A DNA stretch of 64,000 nt from Alcaligenes faecalis (lineage in GTDB: Bacteria > Pseudomonadota > Gammaproteobacteria > Burkholderiales > Burkholderiaceae_B), in contig NZ_CP031012.1 in NCBI RefSeq assembly GCF_009497775.1, positions 3,685,235 through 3,749,234 on the forward strand. Direction: 5' to 3'. A program made the translations under genes and the position numbers. Below are positions 34,795 to 42,256 of the stretch, one piece after another (the stretch's first letter is position 1; every line of letters begins with the position of its first letter). Under the pieces are notes generated by a model. The model made no database searches. It worked only from the letters and a program-made list of their open reading frames with translations, and was not told the origin of the DNA.

Positions 34795-35697
34795 ATGTCC
34801 CCTATTGATCCCAATTGGCATGATTTGAAGATTTTTCTGGAAGTGGCGCGCTGCGGCACGCTGGGTGCAGCCGCCCGACGCTTGAAGGTAGACCCGTCCA
34901 CCCTGAGCCGCCACATCAGCCGACTGGAAGAAACCATTAACGCGCCCATCTTCGAGCGCAATAACCAGGGCCTGCATCTGACCGCAGGCGGGCAAGGCTT
35001 GCTGGAATATGTGGAGTCCATGGAAGCCAGTGCCGTGGCTCTGGCCGAACAACTGGGAGATCGCCCCAAAGAGCCCTCCGGCACGGTACGGGTCGGCTCC
35101 ATGGAAGGCATTGCCTCCTTGTATCTGGCGGCGGAGTTTCAGGGCTTTTCATCCCTACACCCCAAGATCGCGATTGAATTGGTCACCACGACACAGCAAA
35201 TGCACGTCAACCGGCGCGAAGCAGATGTGTTCCTGAGTTTCTTTCCCATGGCAGGCAAGTCCATTGATGTGGTGCCCCTGGGCTCCTTTCCGCTGCATCT
35301 GTATGCGTCCCCCGAGTACCTGGCCCGCCACGGCCATCCCTGTGATCTGGACGACCTGCTGGATCACCAGTTTGCCTCGTATGTGGACGACCTGATCCAG
35401 CTGGATACCGTGCGCTGGCTAAACGAAATCATCTCCCGGCCCAAGCTGGCTTTTCAGTCCTCCAGCATGATTGCCCAGATGTTTGCCGCTGCTGCCGGGG
35501 CGGGCATCGTCATGCTGCCCTCTTTTGCCAAACCGGAACGACTGGGCATGATCAAGCTGCTGGACGAGCAAGTCACGGTACGTCGCACCATCTGGATGAC
35601 CGTGCATCGGGACTTGCAATACCTGCCCCGCATCAAGGCGGTCACCCGTTTTCTGGAAAAGACGATAGGCCGGGACTACCCCTGCCGAACCGATTAA
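34795..35697 (+). CDS. LysR-family transcriptional regulator
   Basis: This 300-aa regulator has an N-terminal winged helix-turn-helix (about residues 6-65: DLKIFLEVARCGTLGAAARR, then VDPSTLSRHISRLEETI) and a periplasmic-binding-protein-like effector domain (about 90-295). The C-terminal part has the usual two-lobed pattern (GTVRVGSMEGIASLYLA; FPLHLYASPEYLARHGHP). ATG 34795 is preferred over the upstream TTG 34765. It lies downstream of, and co-directional with, the nitrilase operon, which is its most likely target. The effector is unknown. Confidence 0.85.
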   Translation: MSPIDPNWHDLKIFLEVARCGTLGAAARRLKVDPSTLSRHISRLEETINAPIFERNNQGLHLTAGGQGLLEYVESMEASAVALAEQLGDRPKEPSGTVRVGSMEGIASLYLAAEFQGFSSLHPKIAIELVTTTQQMHVNRREADVFLSFFPMAGKSIDVVPLGSFPLHLYASPEYLARHGHPCDLDDLLDHQFASYVDDLIQLDTVRWLNEIISRPKLAFQSSSMIAQMFAAAAGAGIVMLPSFAKPERLGMIKLLDEQVTVRRTIWMTVHRDLQYLPRIKAVTRFLEKTIGRDYPCRTD

Positions 35698-35836
35698 ACA
35701 CAGGCGCTGCCGTCCTTGCCGGAATAGGGTTGAGGGCGCAGTTTACTGACAAAGAGAAACGTCTCTTAACGGCATATCGCGCCGGCAATGCTAGGCTGAT
35801 CGAACCCCCTGTTTACCCAGCAAAGGAATCAGCCTT

Positions 35837-36385
35837 ATGCGTTTTTCCACCCTCAAAGCACGATGCGCAATGGCCCTGGCCACCGTAGGCGCTACTTTTG
35901 CTTTATCCGCCCCCTCGCTGGCGGACGTGATCATCCCCATGAATATGGCCACCGAAAACGGTGCTGGCGAGCAAATCGGCCAGGTTAGCGTCCGTCAGAC
36001 CGAGCACGGTCTGGTTTTCACACCAGACCTGAAAAACCTGAAACCCGGTGTGCATGGCTTCCATGTGCACGAGAACCCCAGCTGCGCCCCCAGCGAGAAA
36101 GACGGCAAGGTCACCCCAGCCGGAGCGGCAGGCGGCCATCTGGACCCTGAAAAAACTGGCAAACATGGTTTCCCATGGGGCAATGGCCACTTGGGCGACC
36201 TGCCCGCCTTGTATGTTCAGGCTGACGGCACCGCCAGCACACCCGTCCTGGCTCCACGCCTGAAGTCTCTGGACCAGATCAAGGGCCACTCCCTGATGAT
36301 CCACGAAGGCGGTGACAACCACTCCGACCACCCCGCGCCACTGGGCGGCGGTGCCGGTCGCTTTGCTTGCGGCGTCATCAAGTAA
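35837..36385 (+). CDS. sodC: Periplasmic Cu/Zn superoxide dismutase
   Basis: This 182-aa enzyme converts superoxide to peroxide and oxygen in the periplasm. A signal peptide (ending SLADVI) is followed by the SodC domain. Metal ligands are visible in [11 protein letters not shown] (Cu His pair), [25 protein letters not shown] (residues about 98-122, with the shared His and Zn ligands) and the late [13 protein letters not shown] (Cu His). The Cys of NPSC and the Cys of RFACGVIK should form the conserved disulphide. It stands alone, with its own terminator. Confidence 0.95.
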   Translation: MRFSTLKARCAMALATVGATFALSAPSLADVIIPMNMATENGAGEQIGQVSVRQTEHGLVFTPDLKNLKPGVHGFHVHENPSCAPSEKDGKVTPAGAAGGHLDPEKTGKHGFPWGNGHLGDLPALYVQADGTASTPVLAPRLKSLDQIKGHSLMIHEGGDNHSDHPAPLGGGAGRFACGVIK

Positions 36386-36403
36386 GCGGGTCTATTCAGA
36401 ACA

Positions 36404-36437
36404 CAAAAAAAGCCCGATCTCATGTCGGGCTTTTTTA
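36404..36437. terminator. Bidirectional intrinsic terminator between sodC and the AbrB-type gene
   Basis: AGCCCGA and TCGGGCT arms enclose a 7-nt loop, with an A-run before and a T-run after. It separates two convergent genes. Confidence 0.9.
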
Positions 36438-36474
36438 GTGTTACGGCTTGCTAATGGGCCGTTCGAGATCAGCC

Positions 36475-37515
36475 TTATTCCAGCTTCAGCCAGCGAGCAA
36501 TACGCTTGTACAAAGGCCCGGTCAGGACAAGCACACAGACCATGCGCGCAACCTGGAACGAGGTGACCAGCGGTGCTCCTAACTGCAGCACTTTAGCGGT
36601 AATAGCCATCTCCGCAATCCCGCCGGGGCTGACACTAAGCACCAGCGTCGGATAGGCAATGTCCGAGAGCCGGTACAAGCCATAGGCAAAACCAAAAGCC
36701 AGCACCAGATTGAGCATATTGCTGATGGCCGCCACACCCAGATAACGCGGTGCACGGCGGAAAAAATCCGGTCCGAACTTGTCACCCAAGGCCCAGCCAA
36801 TGCACAGCTGCCCCAGACTGGAAATTTCCATGGGCAGACCCGACAAAATCACATTGTTAAATGTCAGGATTCCCACCATCACCATGGGGCCCAGCACCCA
36901 GGGATTGGGCAGTCGAAAATACTGGAACAGTTTGCCTGCTGCTGCGCTCAATGCCGCCAGCAACAGCAGGCCAGGAATATGCAGAAAATCGGCACGGGCC
37001 AGATGCCCTGCCTGCTCGCCACTGAAGTCCAGCCATTCAAAGATAAAAGGGATGCTGACGACCACCATCATCACCCGCAAACCATGCGCAGACGCCACCA
37101 GATCAGGGCGTGCGCCATAGCGTTCGGCCAGCTCCGTCATCTCGCTGGCACCGCCTACGGCACTGGCAAACCAGGCAGTCTTGAAGTCCGCATGGGCAAA
37201 GCGGCTCAGTATCCATGCCCCCAGACAACCCAGCATCAAGGCGAACACCACACCCAGCACAATCAGGCCCGCATTATTGCCAATCAGCTGCACCATCTCG
37301 TGGCTGAAGTACAGGCCCAGCGAGGTTCCAATCACCCACTGCCCGGCATTGCGGGCAAAGGGCAGACACACTCCGGGGCTGCCCGCCACTTTGGTGACCG
37401 CCGTCACAATCAAGGGCCCCAGCATCCAGGGCAAGGGAATATGCAACCAACTAGCGCCAATTGCGCCTGCCAAGGCAATGGCAAAGCCTATGGCAACGTG
37501 AAACCAGGTAGTCAT
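36475..37515 (-). CDS. AbrB-family inner-membrane protein (duplicated AbrB domain)
   Basis: This 346-aa polytopic protein has about ten membrane helices in two similar halves, each with a GP-rich motif (LPWMLGPLIVTAV in the first, PWVLGPMVMVGILTF in the second) characteristic of the AbrB duplication family. Members are often mislabelled as ammonia monooxygenase; the E. coli AbrB name refers to aidB regulation. Function is uncertain, with a transport role likely. Start ATG 37515 (a TTG lies two codons upstream). No Shine-Dalgarno is seen: the space is taken by the T-rich tail of a terminator-like hairpin. Confidence 0.82.
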   Translation of the reverse strand: MTTWFHVAIGFAIALAGAIGASWLHIPLPWMLGPLIVTAVTKVAGSPGVCLPFARNAGQWVIGTSLGLYFSHEMVQLIGNNAGLIVLGVVFALMLGCLGAWILSRFAHADFKTAWFASAVGGASEMTELAERYGARPDLVASAHGLRVMMVVVSIPFIFEWLDFSGEQAGHLARADFLHIPGLLLLAALSAAAGKLFQYFRLPNPWVLGPMVMVGILTFNNVILSGLPMEISSLGQLCIGWALGDKFGPDFFRRAPRYLGVAAISNMLNLVLAFGFAYGLYRLSDIAYPTLVLSVSPGGIAEMAITAKVLQLGAPLVTSFQVARMVCVLVLTGPLYKRIARWLKLE

Positions 37516-37518
37516 GGA

Positions 37519-37548
37519 CAAAAAAACAAAGCCAGTCCGGGGACTGGC
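37519..37548 (-). terminator. Terminator-like hairpin abutting the AbrB-type start codon
   Basis: GCCAGTCC and GGACTGGC arms (37531-37538, 37541-37548) are followed on the minus strand by TTTGTTTTTTTG, which ends 3-4 nt before ATG 37515. It can terminate the LysR transcript, but it also occupies the ribosome-binding region of the next gene. Confidence 0.75.
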
Positions 37549-37639
37549 ATGTTCCTAAAACACCGGCTTGTGGCTGGCCCTGAATCAGCACAGTACAAGA
37601 GCAAGGCATCAAGCAACGGAGATTGAAAAGAAATCGGGT

Positions 37640-38614
37640 CTAGCGAAATAGTACACCCTCTTGCGAGGACCCCATGCCAGAGCGCCCGTTCACCTGCTCG
37701 GTCAGCTCCAGCACAAAGCGCCGCAACCAGCGGCTTTCTTCATCGTGCTCCTTGTTGATGTCCCAAATCATGGATACCACAAAGGACGGTACACGCAGCG
37801 GCACCGGCGATATGGCCAGGCGGCTATTGCACTCGGCAAAGGAGTGGGCGGCGTAATCGGGCATGGTCAGCACCAATGGGCTGTCAATAATGGCGTTGAT
37901 CGCCCCGGAAAAGTGCGTGAACGAGGCCTTGACCTTGCGCTGCAAGCGCTCGGCATCAAAGAGTTCATCCACAAAGCCGCGCAGACCATCAAAAGACACT
38001 CGGCCATGACGCGCATGCAGATATTCCTGCTTGCTGATGGGCGTCGAAAAATGGGTGGATTCCTGATCGTAAATACAGACATAGGAAGCCGAAAACAGCA
38101 CTTGCGACTTGTGCATGGTGCTCAGAAATTTGGGACTGGAACAGATCGCCAGATCCGCCCCATGCTCCACCATGCTTTGCGGCCACAAATAGCTATTGGT
38201 TTGATAGAAGGAAAAACTGATCGCCCAGCCCTGCTCATCAGCCATACGAATCATGCGTTTGGCCAGCATATTCTCCAGATCGTCGGACAAAGCGATGCGA
38301 AAAACCCGGCTGGCGCTACTTGGGTCGAACTCCTGCTCGGACGTGACCAGCGCCGAGATGCTTTTCAGGGCCTCGGATATCTGCGGAGCAATCTCCAAGG
38401 CCCGATGCGTAGGCGTCATTCCGTGCGAACCACGGGTAAACAGCTCGTCATTGAACGCCACCCGCAACTTGCGCAAGGACGCGCTGACCGCGCCCTGGGT
38501 CAGAAACAAGGCATTGGCGGCCTTGGTCACGCTGCGCTCGTTCATCAAACACTGGAACACCAGCAGCAGGTTCAGGTCCATCCGCCTGATATTAGCGATA
38601 TTGATTGAAGCCAT
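37640..38614 (-). CDS. LysR-family transcriptional regulator
   Basis: This 324-aa regulator has an N-terminal helix-turn-helix (about residues 12-72: MDLNLLLVFQCLMNERSVTK, then LTQGAVSASLRKLRVAFND) and an effector-binding domain (about 100-300: RVFRIALSDDLENMLAKRM). It resembles the NahR/NodD/LinR branch, in which the N-terminus starts with DLNLL. It is divergent from the MFS-nitrilase operon at 38718, the usual layout for a LysR activator and its target. The effector is unknown but may be a nitrile or its product acid. Confidence 0.88.
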   Translation of the reverse strand: MASINIANIRRMDLNLLLVFQCLMNERSVTKAANALFLTQGAVSASLRKLRVAFNDELFTRGSHGMTPTHRALEIAPQISEALKSISALVTSEQEFDPSSASRVFRIALSDDLENMLAKRMIRMADEQGWAISFSFYQTNSYLWPQSMVEHGADLAICSSPKFLSTMHKSQVLFSASYVCIYDQESTHFSTPISKQEYLHARHGRVSFDGLRGFVDELFDAERLQRKVKASFTHFSGAINAIIDSPLVLTMPDYAAHSFAECNSRLAISPVPLRVPSFVVSMIWDINKEHDEESRWLRRFVLELTEQVNGRSGMGSSQEGVLFR

Positions 38615-38717
38615 TTTTATAATTAGTTTGAATAATTATTTGGCTTGATTAGACTAAAAATCAGCCACAACCACAATAAGGGTCAGGTATTCACCTGCCC
38701 TGCTCGAGGAGATCTCT
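38615..38717. promoter_or_regulatory. Divergent promoter region of LysR gene and MFS-nitrilase operon
   Basis: The 103-bp gap is AT-rich in its left half and contains TTAG...CTAA repeats (ATTAG near 38622 and 38650, TTAGACTAA near 38650) that could form a LysR-type operator. The exact site is not certain. Confidence 0.4.
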
Positions 38718-40040
38718 ATGGGCACTGCTACCGTCGCCCCTTCGCATGCCAAATCGGCACCCCCAGGCCAGCCGGGCCTGAGTAGAAAACAAGTTGTTGC
38801 CGTGGGTATTGGCAACTTTATGGAATGGTTTGACTTCGCGATTTATGGCTACTTTGCAGCCATTATCGGCAGTATCTACTTTCCATCCGACGCCACCGGC
38901 GTTTCCCTGCTGTCGTCCCTGGCCGTATTTGCCGTGGGCTTTGTATCGCGCCCCTTTGGCGCCCTGATTCTGGGCCCCATTGGCGACCGCTTTGGTCGCA
39001 AAACCGTGCTGATGATTACCGTTTTCGGGATGGGTGTCTTCACCACCCTGATCGGCCTGCTGCCAGGCTATAACACCATCGGCATTACCGCTCCTATCCT
39101 GCTGGTTGTGCTGCGCTTCCTGCAAGGCATGATGGTGGGTGGCGAATGGTCGGCTGCCGGTATCTTCCTGGTGGAAAGCGCCCCCTCCAACCGTCGCGCC
39201 AGCGCTGCCAGCGTGGTGACCTTCACCGCCGGTATCGCCTTCCTGCTGGGTACCGCCACCGCCGCCGCCATCAACGCCACACTGACCGAAGCCCAGGTCT
39301 ACAGCTGGGGCTGGCGTGTGCCGTTCGTACTGTCGATTGTGATGACCTTCATCGCCGTCTTTATCCGCCGCAAGCTGAACGACACCCCCGTCTACCACGA
39401 GCTGCAGGAAAAGAAAGCCAACAACACGCTGGAGCGCGTTTCATCCAAAGACAAGTTCAACGCCTTTGTGCTGTCCTTTGCGTTCTCCGCCCTGTTCCTG
39501 GTATCGCTGTACTACTTCATCACCTACGCCAATAACCACCTGGTCTCCATCCTGGGCATGAGCAAGACTTCCGCCCTGTGGCTGTGCAGTGCCTCGCTGG
39601 TGGTGTATTGCATTTTGCACCCACTGGTTGGCCGCTTCTCGGACCACTACGGTCGTCGCAAACTGGCCCTGTTCGCCGCTGCGGGCCTGACCGTCATGGC
39701 CTACCCGATCTTCCTGATGATGAACTCGGGCAAGCCTGCCCTGATCCTGCTGGGCCTGATCATCATGGCCTTCCTGGTCGCGATCTCCGCCGTCATGAAC
39801 GTGGTGCTGCTGGTGGAAGTATTCCCCGCCTCGATCCGCTCGACCGGCGCCGCATTGGGCCACAACGTCTCGTCGGCTCTGCTGGCTGGCCCTGGCCCCT
39901 TCATTGCTGCTGCCCTGATCCAGTACACAGGTAACCCCAACGTGCCGGCCTGGTACCTGGCTGCCGTATCCCTGGTGTGCTTCCTGATCCTGTATACCCG
40001 CCTGCCTGAAACCAAAAACGTGGACTTGTCCGCAGGCTGA
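38718..40040 (+). CDS. MFS transporter, metabolite:H+ symporter (MHS) type
   Basis: This 440-aa inner-membrane carrier has 12 helices. The MHS signatures are clear: GNFMEWFDFAIYGYFAAIIG in helix 1, RPFGALILGPIGDRFGRKTV in the loop between helices 2 and 3, and RFLQGMMVGGEWSAAGIF in helix 4. The WGWRVPF motif ends the first half. Relatives carry alpha-ketoglutarate, citrate, proline/betaine or shikimate. It is the first gene of a two-gene operon with a nitrilase (20 bp gap), so uptake of a nitrile or of its acid product is likely. Confidence 0.9.
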   Translation: MGTATVAPSHAKSAPPGQPGLSRKQVVAVGIGNFMEWFDFAIYGYFAAIIGSIYFPSDATGVSLLSSLAVFAVGFVSRPFGALILGPIGDRFGRKTVLMITVFGMGVFTTLIGLLPGYNTIGITAPILLVVLRFLQGMMVGGEWSAAGIFLVESAPSNRRASAASVVTFTAGIAFLLGTATAAAINATLTEAQVYSWGWRVPFVLSIVMTFIAVFIRRKLNDTPVYHELQEKKANNTLERVSSKDKFNAFVLSFAFSALFLVSLYYFITYANNHLVSILGMSKTSALWLCSASLVVYCILHPLVGRFSDHYGRRKLALFAAAGLTVMAYPIFLMMNSGKPALILLGLIIMAFLVAISAVMNVVLLVEVFPASIRSTGAALGHNVSSALLAGPGPFIAAALIQYTGNPNVPAWYLAAVSLVCFLILYTRLPETKNVDLSAG

Positions 40041-40060
40041 CCTTTAAAGGAGACCTAGTT

Positions 40061-41011
40061 ATGAGCAAAGTTGCTGTTATCCAAGCGGCATCCGTACCTT
40101 TCGACTCTGCCAGCAGTGTAGAAAAAGCCGCCGCCATCTTGCAGCGCGTGGCTGCCAACGGCGCCACCCTGGCTGTCTTTCCTGAGGCCTTTCTGGGCGG
40201 TTACCCCAAAGGCATCAGCTTTGGCAGCGTGATCGGCAACCGCCGCCCCGAAGGCCGTGCCCTGTACCAGATGTACGTAGAAGGCGCTGTCACCCTGGGT
40301 GGCCCGGAACTGGAAGCGCTGGCCGATGCCGTCACCCAAACCGGTGTGTACACCGTGATGGGCGTGATCGAAAAAATGGGCCGCACCCTGTACTGCACCG
40401 CTCTGACTCTGGCTCCCGGCAAAGGCGTGGTGGGCATTCACCGCAAACTGATGCCTACCGGCCAGGAACGTCTGGTCTGGGGCTTTGGCGATGGCTCCAC
40501 CATGGGCACTGTCGACACCCCCATGGGCCGTATCGGCAACGTGATCTGTTGGGAAAACTACATGCCGACCCTGCGTCAGACCATGTACGCCCAAGGCACC
40601 GAAATCTATTGTGCCCCTACGGCAGACGACCGCCCCACCTGGGCCTCGTCCATGATTCACATCGCCGTTGAAGGCCGCGTGTTTGTGCTGTCCGCCTGCC
40701 AGGCCATTCGCCTGAACAACTACCCCGAGTCCTTCCAAAGCGAATTTGCCCTGCCCGGCGAATTTGCACCGGACAGCTACGTGATGCACGGCGGTAGCAT
40801 GATCGTCAGCCCCACCGGCGAAGTTCTGGCCGGCCCGGTGTTTGACGAAGAAACCGAACTGTACGCCGAACTGGATATGGACCTGCTCAAACAGGCCAAC
40901 CTGGACTTTGACGTCTACGGCCACTACTCGCGCCCGGACATCTTCTCCCTGCATGTAGACACCCGTGCCAAACAGGTCATGAAACTGCAAACCGAAGACT
41001 CGGCCGAGTAA
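40061..41011 (+). CDS. Nitrilase (CWEN-type active site)
   Basis: This 316-aa enzyme hydrolyses nitriles to carboxylic acid plus ammonia. The triad is Glu42 (LAVFPEAFLGGYP), Lys129 (GIHRKLMPTGQERLVWG) and Cys163 (NVICWENYMP). The motif GYPKG and the RLVWGFGDG loop are typical of the arylacetonitrilase/plant-type nitrilase group. A good Shine-Dalgarno (AAAGGAGA) precedes ATG 40061. It is co-transcribed with the MFS gene. It differs from the first nitrilase in length and active-site neighbour residues, so the pair are paralogues of separate origin rather than a recent duplication. Confidence 0.9.
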   Translation: MSKVAVIQAASVPFDSASSVEKAAAILQRVAANGATLAVFPEAFLGGYPKGISFGSVIGNRRPEGRALYQMYVEGAVTLGGPELEALADAVTQTGVYTVMGVIEKMGRTLYCTALTLAPGKGVVGIHRKLMPTGQERLVWGFGDGSTMGTVDTPMGRIGNVICWENYMPTLRQTMYAQGTEIYCAPTADDRPTWASSMIHIAVEGRVFVLSACQAIRLNNYPESFQSEFALPGEFAPDSYVMHGGSMIVSPTGEVLAGPVFDEETELYAELDMDLLKQANLDFDVYGHYSRPDIFSLHVDTRAKQVMKLQTEDSAE

Positions 41012-41032
41012 CACCCGCCAAATCCTGCACCC

Positions 41033-41073
41033 AAAAAACCGGCCCCATCGCGCGATAAACGTGATGGGGCCGG
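41033..41073 (-). terminator. Intrinsic terminator for the HTH-protein gene
   Basis: Perfect 11-bp arms (41039-41049, 41063-41073; CCGGCCCCATC) form a strong hairpin with a T-run on the minus strand (41033-41038). The plus side has no T-tract, but the hairpin also ends the nitrilase operon region. Confidence 0.85.
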
Positions 41074-41151
41074 AACTGCTTCAGAGCCTGGCACAGCCTG
41101 CTGCCTGCACCTGCTCCTTCCTGTCGTAGCTTTCTTTTTAATCCCCTGGCC

Positions 41152-41571
41152 CTAGCTCAAAGCCAAAGGTTCCAGCACGGGCTGATACGGAGACATCTGC
41201 AACTGCGTCTCGTCCAGACCCATTCCCTGCGCCAGCAGAGCCAGCATCGTCTGGCTCAAAGGCACAAGACCTTTCTCGATCACGTTGTATTCCGCCACAC
41301 TGATCCCCAAACGACCGGCCAGACGCTCGCGCTTGATCTCCAGATACTCGCGCCAGGCACGAATCAGAGTCCAGCGATGCGTACGCATATCCTTGAGCAC
41401 CACATACGGAATACCCTTGTCCGAGCGCACAAAACGCGGCGCGGCCATCAACTTGCGCACGCATTCATCATTCATGGCATCGCGTGTCAACAGATGGGCA
41501 TACAGCACAGCCTGCTCGGGCAAAGTGCGAGGATCAATATCTTCAGTGGTCAACAAGTATGTATTCATCAT
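41152..41571 (-). CDS. Small protein with XRE-like helix-turn-helix, unknown function
   Basis: This 139-aa protein lacks a signal peptide. Residues about 80-130 look like an XRE-type helix-turn-helix (IKRERLAGRLGISVAEYNVIEKG, 23 residues by position, then LSQTMLALLAQGMGL). The N-terminal half is unfamiliar. It could be a DNA-binding regulator or the antitoxin-like half of a pair; no partner is adjacent. Start ATG 41571 (alternative 41568) has GAGG upstream. It ends at a strong terminator. Confidence 0.6.
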   Translation of the reverse strand: MMNTYLLTTEDIDPRTLPEQAVLYAHLLTRDAMNDECVRKLMAAPRFVRSDKGIPYVVLKDMRTHRWTLIRAWREYLEIKRERLAGRLGISVAEYNVIEKGLVPLSQTMLALLAQGMGLDETQLQMSPYQPVLEPLALS

Positions 41572-41715
41572 GGCTGACAAACCTCAGGATGTAAGAGGAC
41601 GGTGTACCCAGAACTTACCGACCCGCTCCACCCCGGTCTGTCAGATAATTCTGAAAGTGCGCCCAACCCGCCCTATCGGCTGATCCTGATCAAGAAACAC
41701 GCCCACACAAACCAT

Positions 41716-41745
41716 AAAAAATGCCCCTGAACACGTTCAGAGGCA
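41716..41745 (-). terminator. Minus-strand intrinsic terminator
   Basis: TGCC(C/T)CTGAAC arms around a 2-nt loop, followed on the minus strand by TTTTTT. It may end transcripts leaving the TonB-receptor operon, about 510 bp downstream of the receptor stop. Confidence 0.75.
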
Positions 41746-41774
41746 CTCTTCCAAGACACAGCGCTACGCACATC

Positions 41775-41810
41775 TACAACTACAACTACAACTACAACTA
41801 CAACTACAAC
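41775..41810. repeat. Hexamer tandem repeat TACAAC x6
   Basis: Six perfect copies of TACAAC in tandem lie in the intergenic zone between the terminator at 41716 and the nested palindrome. No reading frame of interest crosses it. Confidence 0.95.
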
Positions 41811-41953
41811 TAGCAAACCAAGTTTAGACACCAGAAGCCCTGAAACCACCCAAGCCCAGCGTCTAAAGTCACAGCCTATCCAAGGCATCGCGCAATAAAG
41901 CCCAAATCCAAAGCCCAGAGTCAGCCCCCCCTAAGGCATGAATCCCCTGTGAG

Positions 41954-42183
41954 CCCCTCTGGCCTGCGCCGGGGCCTTGGGGCGATTCAGAGTGCTTGCC
42001 GCAGGCGGGAGATCAGGCAGGGGTACAAGCACCCAGTTGTTTGAACCCGACGCTTGTACTTGGTCCGGGGGACCAAGTACCGGGTGAGTTCTGGGTGCGC
42101 CCTGCCTGATCTCTCGACAAGGGGACCGGTGCGCAGCACCGGCAAGCGCTCAAGCCCCAAGGCCCCGGCGCAGGCCAGAGGGG
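41954..42183. repeat. 230-bp nested palindrome with perfect 30-bp terminal inverted repeats
   Basis: The outer arms 41954-41983 and 42154-42183 are exact reverse complements (30 bp). Inside them lie further paired arms: 41990-42001 with 42140-42151 (11 of 12), 42009-42022 with 42100-42113 (14 of 14), 42029-42036 with 42091-42098 (8 of 8), and an apex hairpin 42057-42066 with 42070-42079. All are roughly centred near 42065. It fills most of the 685-bp gene-free stretch between 41572 and 42256. It may be a non-autonomous mobile or REP-like element, or a large structured RNA. No transposase is present. Confidence 0.93.
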
Positions 42184-42256
42184 CGTCTTCACTGAGACAA
42201 TTCCTGCCTGAGTCCTTATTCCGCCCCCCAACTACAACCTGAGGCACCAAAAACGA

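Noticed and set aside
41987..42250. An 87-codon minus-strand reading frame
   Set aside because: It lies across the arms of the nested palindrome and has no start signals; its open state follows from the GC-rich repeat.
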